Assembly: GCA_964475205.1 (NCBI GenBank)
Contig: CAYYVQ010000004.1
Span: forward strand, 34,175-98,174
Direction of reading: 5' to 3'
Length of the DNA: 64,000 bases
From: CAYSRM01 sp964475205
Lineage (GTDB): Bacteria > Verrucomicrobiota > Kiritimatiellia > UBA8416 > CAYSRM01
Part shown: piece by piece, positions 43,711-53,600 of the stretch
Layout: every line of letters starts with the position of its first letter
How positions within the stretch are numbered: position 1 is the first letter of the stretch
Made by a program: the position numbers and the translations under genes
Notes under the pieces: generated by a model
Databases searched by the model: none
The model's input: only the letters and a program-made list of their open reading frames with translations
Told to the model about the DNA's origin: nothing

Positions 43711-44092
43711 AGAGGTTCTGACCGGACTCCAATTCGTTATTCAAATACTTCTGAACAAGTTCCTCGGGCGTCGCTACTGGCGCGCCAACAACAACGTCGA
43801 TGTTGTTTTGCGCAAAAAGCTGCTGCGCCCTTTGACCCATCCCTCCGGCAATAATCAGATTTGCGCCTTTCTCAGACAGCCACGCCGGCAGCAGGCCCGG
43901 TTCATGGGGCGGCGGTGTCTCACTGGCCACTTCCAGTATTCTCTTCGATTGAGGATCGACCTTAACCAGCACAAACTCCTCACAATGACCGAAATGTGCG
44001 GCCAGTTTTCCCCGGGCCAGGGGAACAGCTATCGTGCACACTGTTTTAATACCTTCTCCGGTTCCATCTTTTAAGTTCATTTCTATTAACAC
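43700..44092 (-). CDS. dinitrogenase iron-molybdenum cofactor-like protein (NifX/NifB C-terminal family)
   Basis: 130 aa. FeMo-cofactor-binding fold with VCTIAVPLARGKLAAHFGHCEEFVLVKVD, a typical N-terminal strand and HFGHC motif, GANLIIAGGMGQRAQQLFAQNNI, and VVVGAPVATPEELVQKYL at the end. Stand-alone members bind iron-sulfur or Mo/Fe clusters and are widespread in non-diazotrophs. No nif genes are in the window. It starts inside the end of a second NifX-like gene (7-bp overlap). The exact ATG among several near the N-terminus is uncertain. Confidence 0.88.
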   Translation of the reverse strand: MLIEMNLKDGTGEGIKTVCTIAVPLARGKLAAHFGHCEEFVLVKVDPQSKRILEVASETPPPHEPGLLPAWLSEKGANLIIAGGMGQRAQQLFAQNNIDVVVGAPVATPEELVQKYLNNELESGQNLCDH

Positions 44093-44469
44093 CCTCCTCT
44101 CCAGCGGTTTCTACGTCCGGCTCCTCGCCTCGCGCATACGACCGCTACAGGCGGCCATGTTTCAGGCACAGGCAATTTTCCATGTTGCCATAATCCAAGC
44201 GCTTCATCAACTTTGCCTCCTGCCTCAGGCGCCACATTTATGCCGTATCCTCGCAGGGAACCCCACAGAAAATGATCCAGCCCGTCACAAATCAACAGAC
44301 TCACATCTTCTCTCATCAGGTTCGGCCCCCAGGCAAGGGCAGGCCAATCAGAGGTCTGAACCCGCTTTTCCAACACAGCCTTCCCGGATTCGTATCTGTA
44401 AATTAGAACTTCGACACCGGAAAAAAGAGGGGCAACCTGTCCATTTCGTGCAGCCAAAGCTATTTTCAT
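44086..44469 (-). CDS. second NifX-like cofactor-binding protein
   Basis: About 127 aa from ATG 44469 (the frame is open to an ATG at 44487). It begins MKIALAARNGQVAPLFSGVE and has VSLLICDGLDHFLWGSLRGYGI as the second strand-helix unit, like the NifX/NifB C-terminal fold but lacking the HFGHC motif of its neighbour. The Arg-rich end RRGAGRRNRWRGGC with a terminal Cys is typical of small cofactor-binding proteins of this family. It is the first gene of the operon. Confidence 0.78.
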   Translation of the reverse strand: MKIALAARNGQVAPLFSGVEVLIYRYESGKAVLEKRVQTSDWPALAWGPNLMREDVSLLICDGLDHFLWGSLRGYGINVAPEAGGKVDEALGLWQHGKLPVPETWPPVAVVCARRGAGRRNRWRGGC

Positions 44470-44597
44470 GGATTGATTGTAATGCATAAGTCATGCCACA
44501 CCCTGCAGCTCCATTTAAAGCGCTCTTTTCACGGACCTTAGACGCAAAATGCAAGTCAGTCCCAACCTACAGGTGCATTCTGCAATGTCTATAAAAG

Positions 44598-44927
44598 TTA
44601 TGCCGTACCAGGACGCGCGATCAGCCGTTGACGGCGTGTTGCCCAAATATCGCGAACCCTCACCCCCTTCGGCAGCGTAACCACACCTCCACCAGCTTCG
44701 TGCACGGCATCAATCGCGGCCTGCAAAGGCCTGGTGTTGATCGTTTTCTCGTCGGCCTTTACCCCGTATTCGGCGGCGGCGAAGCATGTTCGGGGAACCT
44801 CGGCGAAATCAGGAGCGTAGAAGATCGCCTCCAAACTTTGCACCAGTAAGCTCTTCCGAGCAGCTATTTCCTCGGTCATACCAGCATTATCCATCACCCG
44901 ACCTAGTTTCCTTTCCCTGGTCCGCAT
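44598..44927 (-). pseudogene. truncated glycoside hydrolase family 28 (pectate lyase-like) N-terminus
   Basis: 109 aa. Only YGVKADEKTINTRPLQAAID and AGGGVVTLPKGV near residues 52-87 are recognisable: the characteristic N-terminal repeat of polygalacturonases and related beta-helix enzymes. The frame then runs into an unrelated Arg-rich end, and the catalytic beta-helix (a further 300 or more residues) is missing. This is a gene fragment, not a functional hydrolase. Confidence 0.65.
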
Positions 44928-45056
44928 ACCTCATCCTCTTCCGGCAGGAAAACCTGATATCTCCATTCTGACAAAACAAAATCGCTTTCAACTGACTTTG
45001 CGGTGTCTTTTAATCCTCTTTTCTCTCTCTTCCAACTATGATATTTTATTCTTATA

Positions 45057-45746
45057 GTGAATCTTATGGAAGAACTTCGTGAAAAACTGGAAAAAACTGC
45101 GGAAGGCTACGGCGCAAAGGCTTTCGGTGTTGCGGATCTTGGAATCCTGCTGGACAACTATCCCGAGGCTCTGACTGATATTGCCGGTGAATACAATCGG
45201 GCCGTGGTCTGCGGACTGCGTTTGCAGCAAGCCGCGCTGTGCGACGTCAAGGACCATCCCACGCCAATCTATTTTCATAACTACAGGCAGACCAACTATC
45301 AGCTAGACAGGCTGGCATGGGCGGTGGCGGATGCCATCCAGGCCGGTGGGTTCGAGGCCCTGGCCGTACCGTCTTCGCAGATCATAAAGCGCAACCCTAT
45401 GCGCGGCCACGTCAGCCACAAAGAACTGGGCCGGCTTGCGGGCTTAGGGTTTATCGGCAAAAACAACCTCCTTGTGCACCCCGAGTATGGAGCACAAATG
45501 CGATACGTCTCGGTACTGACAAACGCGCCACTGACGCCGGATCAGCCGTATAGCGGGAAAGAATGCGGCAACTGCGATGCATGCAGAAAAGCCTGCCCTG
45601 CAGGGGCCATCGGAAACACCCGCAAGGATTTCAACCTGGAAGCCTGCTACGAAAAACTTAACGAATTCACAAAAATCCCGTTCATAGGACAGCACATATG
45701 CGGCGTATGTGTAAAAGCATGCGGGCCGCGCCGGAAGAAACGCTGA
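45057..45746 (+). CDS. QueG-like 4Fe-4S protein, epoxyqueuosine reductase-related
   Basis: 229 aa. The N-terminal half resembles the cobalamin-binding/DUF1730-like domain of QueG, and GRLAGLGFIGKNNLLVHPEYG matches the family. Two clusters of cysteines, CGNCDACRKACPAGAI and ICGVCVKACG, form a ferredoxin-type double [4Fe-4S] unit. It is clearly shorter than QueG (about 370 aa), lacking the HEAT-repeat tail, so short QueG-like proteins of anaerobes are the closer match. The start is GTG 45057 or ATG 45066. It begins the plus-strand run through the GNAT gene. Confidence 0.85.
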   Translation: MNLMEELREKLEKTAEGYGAKAFGVADLGILLDNYPEALTDIAGEYNRAVVCGLRLQQAALCDVKDHPTPIYFHNYRQTNYQLDRLAWAVADAIQAGGFEALAVPSSQIIKRNPMRGHVSHKELGRLAGLGFIGKNNLLVHPEYGAQMRYVSVLTNAPLTPDQPYSGKECGNCDACRKACPAGAIGNTRKDFNLEACYEKLNEFTKIPFIGQHICGVCVKACGPRRKKR

Positions 45747-45773
45747 ATATACCGGGAGAAAGACCTCTTAGAA

Positions 45774-46295
45774 ATGGGACGCGTCAAGGAACCTCAAAGT
45801 GTAAAATTTTTCTGCGGCATCATAGCTTCGGCCCGAGGAAAACTCCGCCAGGCCGAAGAGGCGCTGGAAACAAGTTTCGGTCAGACCGATCTGAAAAGCG
45901 ATCTGATCGACTTTAATTACACCAATTATTATGAATCCGAGATGGGAACAGGTCTGATCCGGCGCTTTATAAGTTTCAGCGAACTGAAAAACCCTTCAGA
46001 ACTGGCGCCCATGAAGCTCCGCACCAATTCGCTCGAACAACAATTTGCCGGAGAATCCGGGAGAACAGTGAACCTTGATCCCGGCTATATCGCGCCAAGC
46101 AAACTTATTCTCGCCAGCGCCAAGGATTTTTCTCACCGTATCTACCTTGGCCAGGGAATATACGGAGAAGTAACATTGAATTTCCGGCGCGGCGGATATA
46201 AGTTCTTTGAATGGACATATCCTGATTTTCAAAGCCGGAAGTATTGCTCCTTTTTCCTTGAAGTCCGGGAAAAACTCATGGAACAGACAAAATGA
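45774..46295 (+). CDS. DUF4416 family protein
   Basis: 173 aa. Matches DUF4416, a small family of unknown function in anaerobic bacteria: KEPQSVKFFCGIIAS at the start, then a conserved acidic/aromatic segment DFNYTNYYESEMGTGLIRRFISF (near 46-68) and NLDPGYIAPSKLILAS with HRIYLGQGIYGEVTL (about 100-130). It overlaps the heptosyltransferase gene by 4 bp. The neighbourhood gives no clear hint of the role. No signal peptide or membrane segment. Confidence 0.9.
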   Translation: MGRVKEPQSVKFFCGIIASARGKLRQAEEALETSFGQTDLKSDLIDFNYTNYYESEMGTGLIRRFISFSELKNPSELAPMKLRTNSLEQQFAGESGRTVNLDPGYIAPSKLILASAKDFSHRIYLGQGIYGEVTLNFRRGGYKFFEWTYPDFQSRKYCSFFLEVREKLMEQTK

Positions 46296-47254
46296 CATAC
46301 ACTTCAGGTCATCCCAGAATTCTGGTGCTCAGGGGCGGCGCGCTCGGCGATTTCATCCTCACAATCCCGGCCATCAAGGCGCTGAGACAACGCTGGCCGA
46401 AAGCATACATCGAGATAGTCGGCTATCCCCGCATCGCGATACTGGCAAAGGTCGCCGGTATTGTAGACGAGATAAGATCCCTGGATCGGGCCGAAATGGC
46501 CCGGTATTTCTCTTTCAGCCCGGATATATCAGACAATCAACGTGAATATATCCAATCGTTTGACCTTGTCATTTCCTACCTTTACGACCCGAACGAAACA
46601 GTAACAGCCAACCTGAAAAATGCGGGTGCGCGCCAGGTGATATACGCAGCTCCGCAACCGCAGGAAAAGCATGCGGTCTTCCACCTGATGAAACCTCTCG
46701 AAGAACTGGCGATTTTTGCAGAGGGCGGCGAGTTTCCGGCTCTCCAGCTTGATCCTGAAGCGTTACACGAATATATTCTGCCTGCGGAAATAAGAGCAAA
46801 CAACACGGTGGCAATCCATCCGGGCAGCGGCGGAAAAGCCAAAAACTGGCCTGTCGAAAAATTCCTTGAACTCGCTGACCGGCTATCCCGCGAAAACGGG
46901 ATTTCACCGGCTTTTGTTTTCGGTGAAGCCGAAAGCGACATTCTTTACGAAGTCGATCAACATGATACTCCGCACCCGATTTTCAGCAACCTGCCGCTTC
47001 TTCACTTCGCCAAAATTCTTACCCATTGCAAAGGATACGTCGGAAACGACTCCGGCGCCACGCACCTGGCAGCCGCGCTTGGCCTGCCTTCGCTTGCCAT
47101 ATTCGGTCCTACCAACCCGGATATATGGGCCCCGTCAGGACCTGACACATGCGTGGTGCGCAGCAACCCCCCTACGGCCGAAGGACTACAGAATTTGAGT
47201 ACAGAAAGAGTTTATGAACAGGCAATGAATCATCTGAGCAACCAAACTGAATGA
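46292..47254 (+). CDS. glycosyltransferase family 9 (heptosyltransferase-like)
   Basis: 320 aa GT-B enzyme. N-terminal RGGALGDFILTIPAIKALRQRWP (residues 11-33) and C-terminal nucleotide-sugar region: HPGSGGKAKNWPVEKFLELADRL, YVGNDSGATHLAAALGLPSLAIFGPTNPDIW. Relatives add heptose to the inner core of lipopolysaccharide. It overlaps the DUF4416 and GNAT genes by 4 bp each, so the three are co-translated. The exact sugar cannot be inferred. Confidence 0.92.
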   Translation: MTYTSGHPRILVLRGGALGDFILTIPAIKALRQRWPKAYIEIVGYPRIAILAKVAGIVDEIRSLDRAEMARYFSFSPDISDNQREYIQSFDLVISYLYDPNETVTANLKNAGARQVIYAAPQPQEKHAVFHLMKPLEELAIFAEGGEFPALQLDPEALHEYILPAEIRANNTVAIHPGSGGKAKNWPVEKFLELADRLSRENGISPAFVFGEAESDILYEVDQHDTPHPIFSNLPLLHFAKILTHCKGYVGNDSGATHLAAALGLPSLAIFGPTNPDIWAPSGPDTCVVRSNPPTAEGLQNLSTERVYEQAMNHLSNQTE

Positions 47255-47684
47255 AGCCGTCATCCATCACACAGGCAACCCGCCAGGATGCCCCGGCCAT
47301 CGCGGTAATGGCGCGTAAAATCTGGAGCGAACACTACACACCTGTAATCGGAAAAGCACAGGTCGACTATATGCTCGTTAAATTTCAAAGTCCCGAAGCC
47401 ATTTCAGAACAAATCAACAACGGTTACGAATATTATCTTGTCAGGCAAAACGGTCAGAATGTCGGCTATTTCGCGCTTGTGCCATGCAAAGCCGGAAACC
47501 GGGCCCAGCTCAGCAAGATCTATGTTAGCGCCAATGCTCGAAGAACGGGCATTGGACAGGCTCAATCGCTTTTTACAGAAAAAACGGCTTCTCCCGTACC
47601 CGCAAACTCGTGCAGGATATCGGCAACGGCTTCGTCATGGATGATTATGTGATGAGTAAACGCGTGGACTCTCAGCATTTTTGA
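47251..47684 (+). pseudogene. GNAT acetyltransferase, internally deleted and frameshifted
   Basis: The N-terminal ~105 residues read as a normal GNAT start (ITQATRQDAPAIAVMARKIW; AQLSKIYVSANARRTGIGQ with the acetyl-CoA pyrophosphate loop partly kept). After GIGQ the frame changes and about 30 residues are lacking. The C-terminal end is recovered in another frame as NGFSRTRKLVQDIGNGFVMDDYVMSK, stopping at 47684. The product is very likely inactive. Confidence 0.75.
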
Positions 47685-47761
47685 GCCCGTATTTAAGAAT
47701 ATTCCCGATGCACCTCGAAACCCCGCCTGTGCTATAAATTCAAAAAACCGGAGGAACCGGA

Positions 47762-48343
47762 ATGTGGAAACAACACAGTATACACCTCATATTCTTACTG
47801 GCATTCCTGTCGGCAGGATGTAATGGAAAAGATAATAACAGCGGTCCCGACCTGGCCGCTCAGTCGGAAAGGAGCAGCAAAATGGAACTTACTTTAACCA
47901 GCAGCGTTTTCAAAAACGGTGAAACCATCCCGGAGAAACACACCGCCGATGGGGCCGATATTTCGCCGCCGCTCAGTTGGGGTGACGTCCCCGCCAACAC
48001 TGAAGCATTCGCGCTGATCATGGATGACCCGGACGCTCCGGCGGGAACCTGGGTGCACTGGGTCCTCGCAAATATCGAGGGCGAGACCAGGAGCATCAAT
48101 GAGGGCGTCCCGGCCGAGGAAACCGTGCTCGGCTCGGCTGTGCACGGCAAGAACGATTTCGGCAACTATGGATACGGCGGACCTGCGCCGCCTCCAGGCA
48201 AGCCGCACCGGTATTTCTTTAAGCTCTACGCACTTGATACTATCCTTGAGGTGGATCCGGGAATAACCAAAGACGGCCTGCTGCAGGCCATGCAGGGACA
48301 CATTCTTGCGGAAGCCGAACTCATTGGCAAATACGAGCGTTGA
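47762..48343 (+). CDS. YbhB/PEBP-family lipoprotein
   Basis: 193 aa. N-terminal lipoprotein signal ending in FLSAGC (Cys20), then a polar linker and a PEBP domain (from ~40): SPPLSWGDVP, MDDPDAPAGTWVHWVLANI, GKNDFGNYGYGGPAPPPGKPHRYFF. PEBP/YbhB proteins bind phospholipids or nucleotides; the bacterial role is not defined. A good AGGAGG-like site (GGAGGAACCGG) precedes the ATG. It is followed by archease, whose real start lies 52 bp after this stop. Confidence 0.92.
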   Translation: MWKQHSIHLIFLLAFLSAGCNGKDNNSGPDLAAQSERSSKMELTLTSSVFKNGETIPEKHTADGADISPPLSWGDVPANTEAFALIMDDPDAPAGTWVHWVLANIEGETRSINEGVPAEETVLGSAVHGKNDFGNYGYGGPAPPPGKPHRYFFKLYALDTILEVDPGITKDGLLQAMQGHILAEAELIGKYER

Positions 48344-48395
48344 GGCACAGAAGACAATTGACAGAAGGTGCGCAGTCTTTGTGGAACGTACCCTG

Positions 48396-48812
48396 ATGGA
48401 CTGGCTTAAATATATCGATCATACTGCTGACGAGGGAATAATTGTGACCGCGCCCGACCTGGAGACGCTTTTCGAGAGAGCAGCCACAGGAATGTTCACT
48501 ATTCTAACGGATATTGATTCTGTCAGAAAAGTCCGGCAGGTCGATATCCGGCTGGAAGCTGATGACCTTCAGTCTTTGATCGTCAAATGGCTCTCGGAGC
48601 TGAATTTCCGGCTTCAGGATCAAGGAATGTTGTTCAGGAGTTTTAATGTAAAGCAGATTACTTCCACTCACCTGCTTGCACAAGCCGCAGGCGAACAGAT
48701 CGATCCCGATCGACACGACCTGTATACGGAAATAAAAGCAGTCACATACCACGAACTCGAGATAGAAAAGAAAAATCACAACTGGCAGGCTAAGGTGATT
48801 TTCGATATATAA
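48396..48812 (+). CDS. archease, activator of the RtcB RNA ligase
   Basis: 138 aa from the ATG at 48396; the frame is open upstream to 48306 but overlaps the PEBP gene and lacks family similarity. The archease signature starts WLKYIDHTADEGIIV, with LFERAATGMFTILTD and an interior VKWLSELNFRLQDQGMLFRSF, and ends AVTYHELEIEK. It speeds guanylylation of RtcB and is almost always encoded next to it. Here a partial family A repeat separates the two genes. Confidence 0.9.
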   Translation: MDWLKYIDHTADEGIIVTAPDLETLFERAATGMFTILTDIDSVRKVRQVDIRLEADDLQSLIVKWLSELNFRLQDQGMLFRSFNVKQITSTHLLAQAAGEQIDPDRHDLYTEIKAVTYHELEIEKKNHNWQAKVIFDI

Positions 48813-48817
48813 TCTCA

Positions 48818-48944
48818 GTTCCGGTACGATACTGCAGCCACGCGCGAGTAGGCCCGAACAGCGCCGGGCTTCGTGAAGCCCGCGCTACTACGCACATCGT
48901 CATACGAATAGGTTTTAGCGGAAAGAGGCCATAATGAGAATTGC
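48818..48944. repeat. family A dispersed repeat, partial copy 3
   Basis: Right-hand portion of family A ending GGCCATAATGAGAATTGC at 48944; the left terminal repeat and one internal hairpin arm are missing. It starts a few bases after the archease stop and fills much of the archease-rtcB gap. Confidence 0.8.
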
Positions 48945-49013
48945 TGGGCGGCGCGGCGCAATAGGTGATCATTAGAAGCCAAATTCACCGACAGATTTTG
49001 CGAAAGACACAAA

Positions 49014-50447
49014 ATGAAACAATCCGAAATAAAGCAGATTGACGAATATGTATGGGAAGTTCCCCGGCACGGAAAGATGCGCGTTCCCGCGCGGATTTTC
49101 TGTTCGCCGGAAATGATCGACAACGTGCTCTCCGATAACGCCCCGCAACAGGCTGTGAACGTTGCCTGCCTGCCGGGAATCGTCAAAGCCTCGCTTGCGA
49201 TGCCCGACATACACTGGGGCTACGGATTCCCCATAGGCGGGGTGGCGGCATTCCGTGCCGACAATGGAATCGTTTCTCCCGGAGGGGTCGGCTACGATAT
49301 AAACTGCGGTGTCAGACTGATAAGCGCCGGTATTGACAAAAACGATCTTCACGGCAAACTCCGGCCGCTTATAAACGACCTGTTTAAACGGATACCAACC
49401 GGAGTCGGCGCATCAGGCGCGCTGGAGGTATCACGCCAGAAGCTCGAGCAGGCCGTGGAAGCCGGAGCTTCGTGGGCGGTGGACAATGGTTTTGGCAATG
49501 AATCCGATCTCGAATACCTGGAAGAGCAGGGTTGCCTGAAAGGCGCAAAACCCGCTGATGTTTCCTCTCGCGCGTGGGAGAGGGGACTGAAACAGCTCGG
49601 AACTCTCGGATCCGGCAATCATTTCCTGGAAATTGCGTCTGTTTCAGAGATTTATGATAAAAAAGCGGCGGACGCCATGGGCTTGAAACAAAACGGGGTA
49701 ACCGTCATGATCCATTGTGGCTCGCGCGGTTTCGGCCACCAGGTATGCGATGATTTCCTCGGCACAATGAACCAGGCTGTAAAGAAATATAACATCGAGC
49801 TGCCCGACCGCCAGTTGGCCTGTGCACCAGTTGATTCGAAGGAAGGACGCGCCTACCTCGGCGCCATGGCATGCGCAGTGAATTTTGGATTTGCCAACAG
49901 GCAGGTCATCGCCGAACTGGTCAGAAGGTCTTTCGAGAAAGTTCTTGGAATCAGCGATTCTCTGCGGATTGTCTACGAAGTAGGGCATAACCTTGCAAAG
50001 ATCGAGGAACATGAAGTTGACGGCAGAAAAACAAAACTCTGTGTCCACAGGAAAGGGGCAACCAGGGCATTTCCTCCCGGCCATAAAGACATTCCGTCTG
50101 CATACTCGGAAACAGGCCAGCCGGTTCTCATTCCGGGTGATATGGGCCGCTATTCCTATGTGCTTGCCGGCACACAGGGAGCAATGAAACAGACATTCGG
50201 AAGCGCCTGCCATGGGGCAGGCAGGCAAATGAGCAGAAAAAAAGCGTCGAAAGCCGCAAAAGGCCGCAACATCGAAAGTGAACTGGCAGAAAGAGATATC
50301 ATTGTGAAAGGCAGGTCCAGGCGAACCCTTGCCGAAGAAACATCCGAGGCCTACAAAGACGTGGCAGATATCGTCGACACCTGCGCCAACGCAGGAATCT
50401 CAAGGAAAATAGCAAAGCTTACTCCGCTCGGCTGCATTAAAGGATAA
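49014..50447 (+). CDS. rtcB: RNA-splicing ligase RtcB
   Basis: 477 aa. Manganese/GTP-dependent ligase that joins 2',3'-cyclic phosphate and 5'-hydroxyl RNA ends. Landmarks: MPDIHWGYGFPIGGVAA (64-79), GGVGYDINCGVRLI with the metal ligand Cys98, GTLGSGNHFLEI, MIHCGSRGFGHQ, YEVGHNLAKIEEH and the guanylylated His in HRKGATRAFPPGH. It ends GCIKG as expected. Length matches the family. Its start is preceded by a weak site. Function in PVC bacteria is probably RNA repair, in particular of tRNA or rRNA cleaved under stress. Confidence 0.97.
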   Translation: MKQSEIKQIDEYVWEVPRHGKMRVPARIFCSPEMIDNVLSDNAPQQAVNVACLPGIVKASLAMPDIHWGYGFPIGGVAAFRADNGIVSPGGVGYDINCGVRLISAGIDKNDLHGKLRPLINDLFKRIPTGVGASGALEVSRQKLEQAVEAGASWAVDNGFGNESDLEYLEEQGCLKGAKPADVSSRAWERGLKQLGTLGSGNHFLEIASVSEIYDKKAADAMGLKQNGVTVMIHCGSRGFGHQVCDDFLGTMNQAVKKYNIELPDRQLACAPVDSKEGRAYLGAMACAVNFGFANRQVIAELVRRSFEKVLGISDSLRIVYEVGHNLAKIEEHEVDGRKTKLCVHRKGATRAFPPGHKDIPSAYSETGQPVLIPGDMGRYSYVLAGTQGAMKQTFGSACHGAGRQMSRKKASKAAKGRNIESELAERDIIVKGRSRRTLAEETSEAYKDVADIVDTCANAGISRKIAKLTPLGCIKG

Positions 50448-50604
50448 CAACCACCAGGTTGCCTGCTGCACACAACCCCAGAACCCCATCATCACTTGCT
50501 CTTCTTTTCCAGCGCCTTCAATTGTTTTGCAATCTACTCTATCGAATGCAGCATCCAGAAATGACGCGAAGCATCAAGAACAAAAAGCAGACCGAGCGCA
50601 ATTA

Positions 50605-53600
50605 TTACGAAAGCAACATTTCAAGGTCCTCCCGTGAAAGACTGCGTAAAAGATTACTGTCTGCCTTAATGATTGACTCTGCCAGTTTACGTTTTCGGGC
50701 CTGAAGCTCCAGGATGCGCTCCTCCACTGTGTCTTTTGCCACAAGCCGGTATGCAAAGACCTTTCGCGTCTGCCCTATACGATGTGTGCGGTCTATTGCC
50801 TGAGTTTCAACAGCCGGATTCCACCAGGGGTCAAGAAGAATCACATAATCTGCGGCAGTCAGATTAAGCCCTGTCCCGCCCGCCTTCAGGCTGATGAGAA
50901 ACAGGGGGCAGGACGGATCAGTCTGAAATCGGTTCACATGCTCGGCACGATTCCTTGTCCGCCCGTCTAGATACTCATAAGTAATCTTTCTTGCATCCAG
51001 TCTTCTTCTCACCAGTCCAAGCATTTTTGTGAACTGAGAAAAAACCAGCGCCTTATGCCCCTCTGCAATAATGTCTTCGATCTGCTCCATCAGCAGATCC
51101 ATCTTTCCGCTCGATTTGGCCCCGTTCCGGCTATCTATCAATCCCGGATGACATGCCATCTGGCGCAGGCGAAGCAAAGCCTCAAGCACTATTATCTTCG
51201 ATTTCTTCAGCCCGTTGGTCTCTATTTTCCTGGAAAGTTGCTGCCTGTAATACTCCCGTAGTTCGTCGTACTTCTTCCGCTGCGTTGTCGGCAGCTCACA
51301 GAAGACCGTTTCCTCGTGCTTTTCAGGAAGTTCCTTCGCAACCTGTTCCTTGGTGCGCCGCATAATAAACGGCCTTATCGCTTTGCAAATAAGGTTCTGC
51401 ATGTCGTCCTCTAAATCCAGACCGCCCTTCGACAGCGCTCTTTCAAATGCTGTTCCCCTTCCAAGCATTCCGGGATTAAGAAATTCAAACAGGCTCCATA
51501 GCTCGCCCAGATGATTCTCTATCGGCGTTCCGCTCAAAGCCAGTCTGTGCTCCCCTTTAATCAGACGCGCCGCCTTTGCCGTGGCAGTGTTTGCATTCTT
51601 TATAGCCTGTGCTTCATCAAGAATCACATAGTCAAAATCGATGTTCCGCAGCCATACTATATCGCGCCGAAGCGTTGCGTAAGAAGTGACGAACAAATCG
51701 GCCGATCCGAGTTCCGACTCCGTTTTGCTGCGTTTAATGCCCGTATGGTCTATAGCCGACAACGCCGGCACAAACCGATTTGCCTCCGCCACCCAGTTTG
51801 CCACCACTGAACTGGGAGCGACAACGAGTGAAGGACCTTTGCCGCTTTTGCGGCGCGCTTCGAGCAACGCAAGAACCTGAACGGTCTTTCCCAGTCCCAT
51901 GTCATCGGCAAGACACCCGCCAAAGCCGAACCGGTCAAGAAAGTTGAACCAGCCCATTCCTTCACGCTGATACTGGCGAAGCTCACCCCTGAACCCTTCA
52001 GGTTCGTTAATCGGCTGTGCTCCCGAGAATTGCCGCAATTCCTTTCTTAATTTGTCCGATGTCTCGTCCCATGCAACCTCCTGCCGGCCGGCAAGCAGGG
52101 CATCCAGAAGAAAAACCTGCGACTTGCCGAAACGCACCTCTTTTTTGCTGATTTCTCCCGTCCCCGCAATCAATTCAAGCTGGTTTAACCACTCCTCGGG
52201 CAGGATTCCAACTGAACCGTCGCCCAGCTTGAGCATCCGCTCTCCGGCTCGAACACTCTTCAGAATCTGCGGCATTGGTATCTCTTTGCCGTCAAATTCA
52301 ACCCCGCCGTTCAGTCCGAACCAGTCTGTGCCGCTGCATACATTGATCTGGAAGGAAGAAGCCCTTCGATACGGCTTGCCCTGCGCGTAAACCTCCCAAC
52401 CCATATCAAGCAAAGAATGGACAATTCCGCCGAGGTCCGCTTTTCTTATCTCGCCAGGCACGGATGTGTTGTGATCCCGACCTGGGTACCGCTTCAGCCT
52501 GACAGGCAAGTCGTTAAGCTTTTCCAGGCACTTCTTTTCAGAAGAAAGATCCCGTCGAACCAGGACCCTGTTTTCATTGTCAAAAAAACCCTTGCGCGGA
52601 TCGTTCGACTGCACAGCCTCATTTCCATAACGATATGACAGGGAAACCTGAACAGTATCAGGACTGTATACTCTTTCATCCGCATGGACGTTGAGGCGCG
52701 GAGTCGGCTTGCCGGTCTGTTCGGTGACGCTGAGCTCCTCGGGAAAACGGGTCCTCGGCCGCTCGCACTCGAGAAATTCCGGAAGCCAGACGGCGGTGTC
52801 TTTTTCAGGAACAGTAATGCGGCTATTTTTTCGGAGTTGTGCAATCCAGTGAAAATTCCCGCCGTGTTCATACCGCACCAGCCGTCCTTTAAGAATCATC
52901 CAGCCTGTTATCAACAAAACGTCCGGTTCAAGCAGAGGTATTTCTTCCCCGTCCTTTCTCAGATATCCTTCGATCACATATTCAGATGAACCAGGTTCCC
53001 TATGTACGTCCAGTGCAAATTTCCATACAACACCTTCCTCCAGAGCAAGAAACTGCGTTTTCCCGAACCGGTCTCTCGCTACCAACCGACCAGTCCCGGC
53101 CATATCCCCAAGGACCATGGATAATGCGTCAATTGACAAGCTGTAGTCCGAGGCTACACTGTATGCGCCCCAGTAGCCCATATTCCGCGAGTTCCCCCTC
53201 AATATGGGCAGAATTCTCCTGTCCGCCTCGTCTGGCAGGCGCATAATATCAGCGCACCCGATTTTCAGCGGTTTGTATTTTGTCCAGCCCTTTTCATTTT
53301 TAAGCGGCCGGGTAGTCAGTACGCTTACATACACCTCGGTATTACTTAGAAGCTGTTCGATATCAATAAGATAATGAATGACCTCTCCAGCCGAAAGAAC
53401 GCTGCCGGCAGGCCGCTCTATGGTGTGCGCCTTTACATGTCGAATCGCCTCGCGCCAGTCATATCCCTTCTCAGGCTCCGACACTGTCTCCATTTCCAGG
53501 GAGACGTCATTTCCCAGGTAGATATCTTCGAGAAACTCCTCTGCCTCGATAAGACAAGCCCAGATATGTTTACAAGGTCCGACATCTTCGAAATAGGGGC

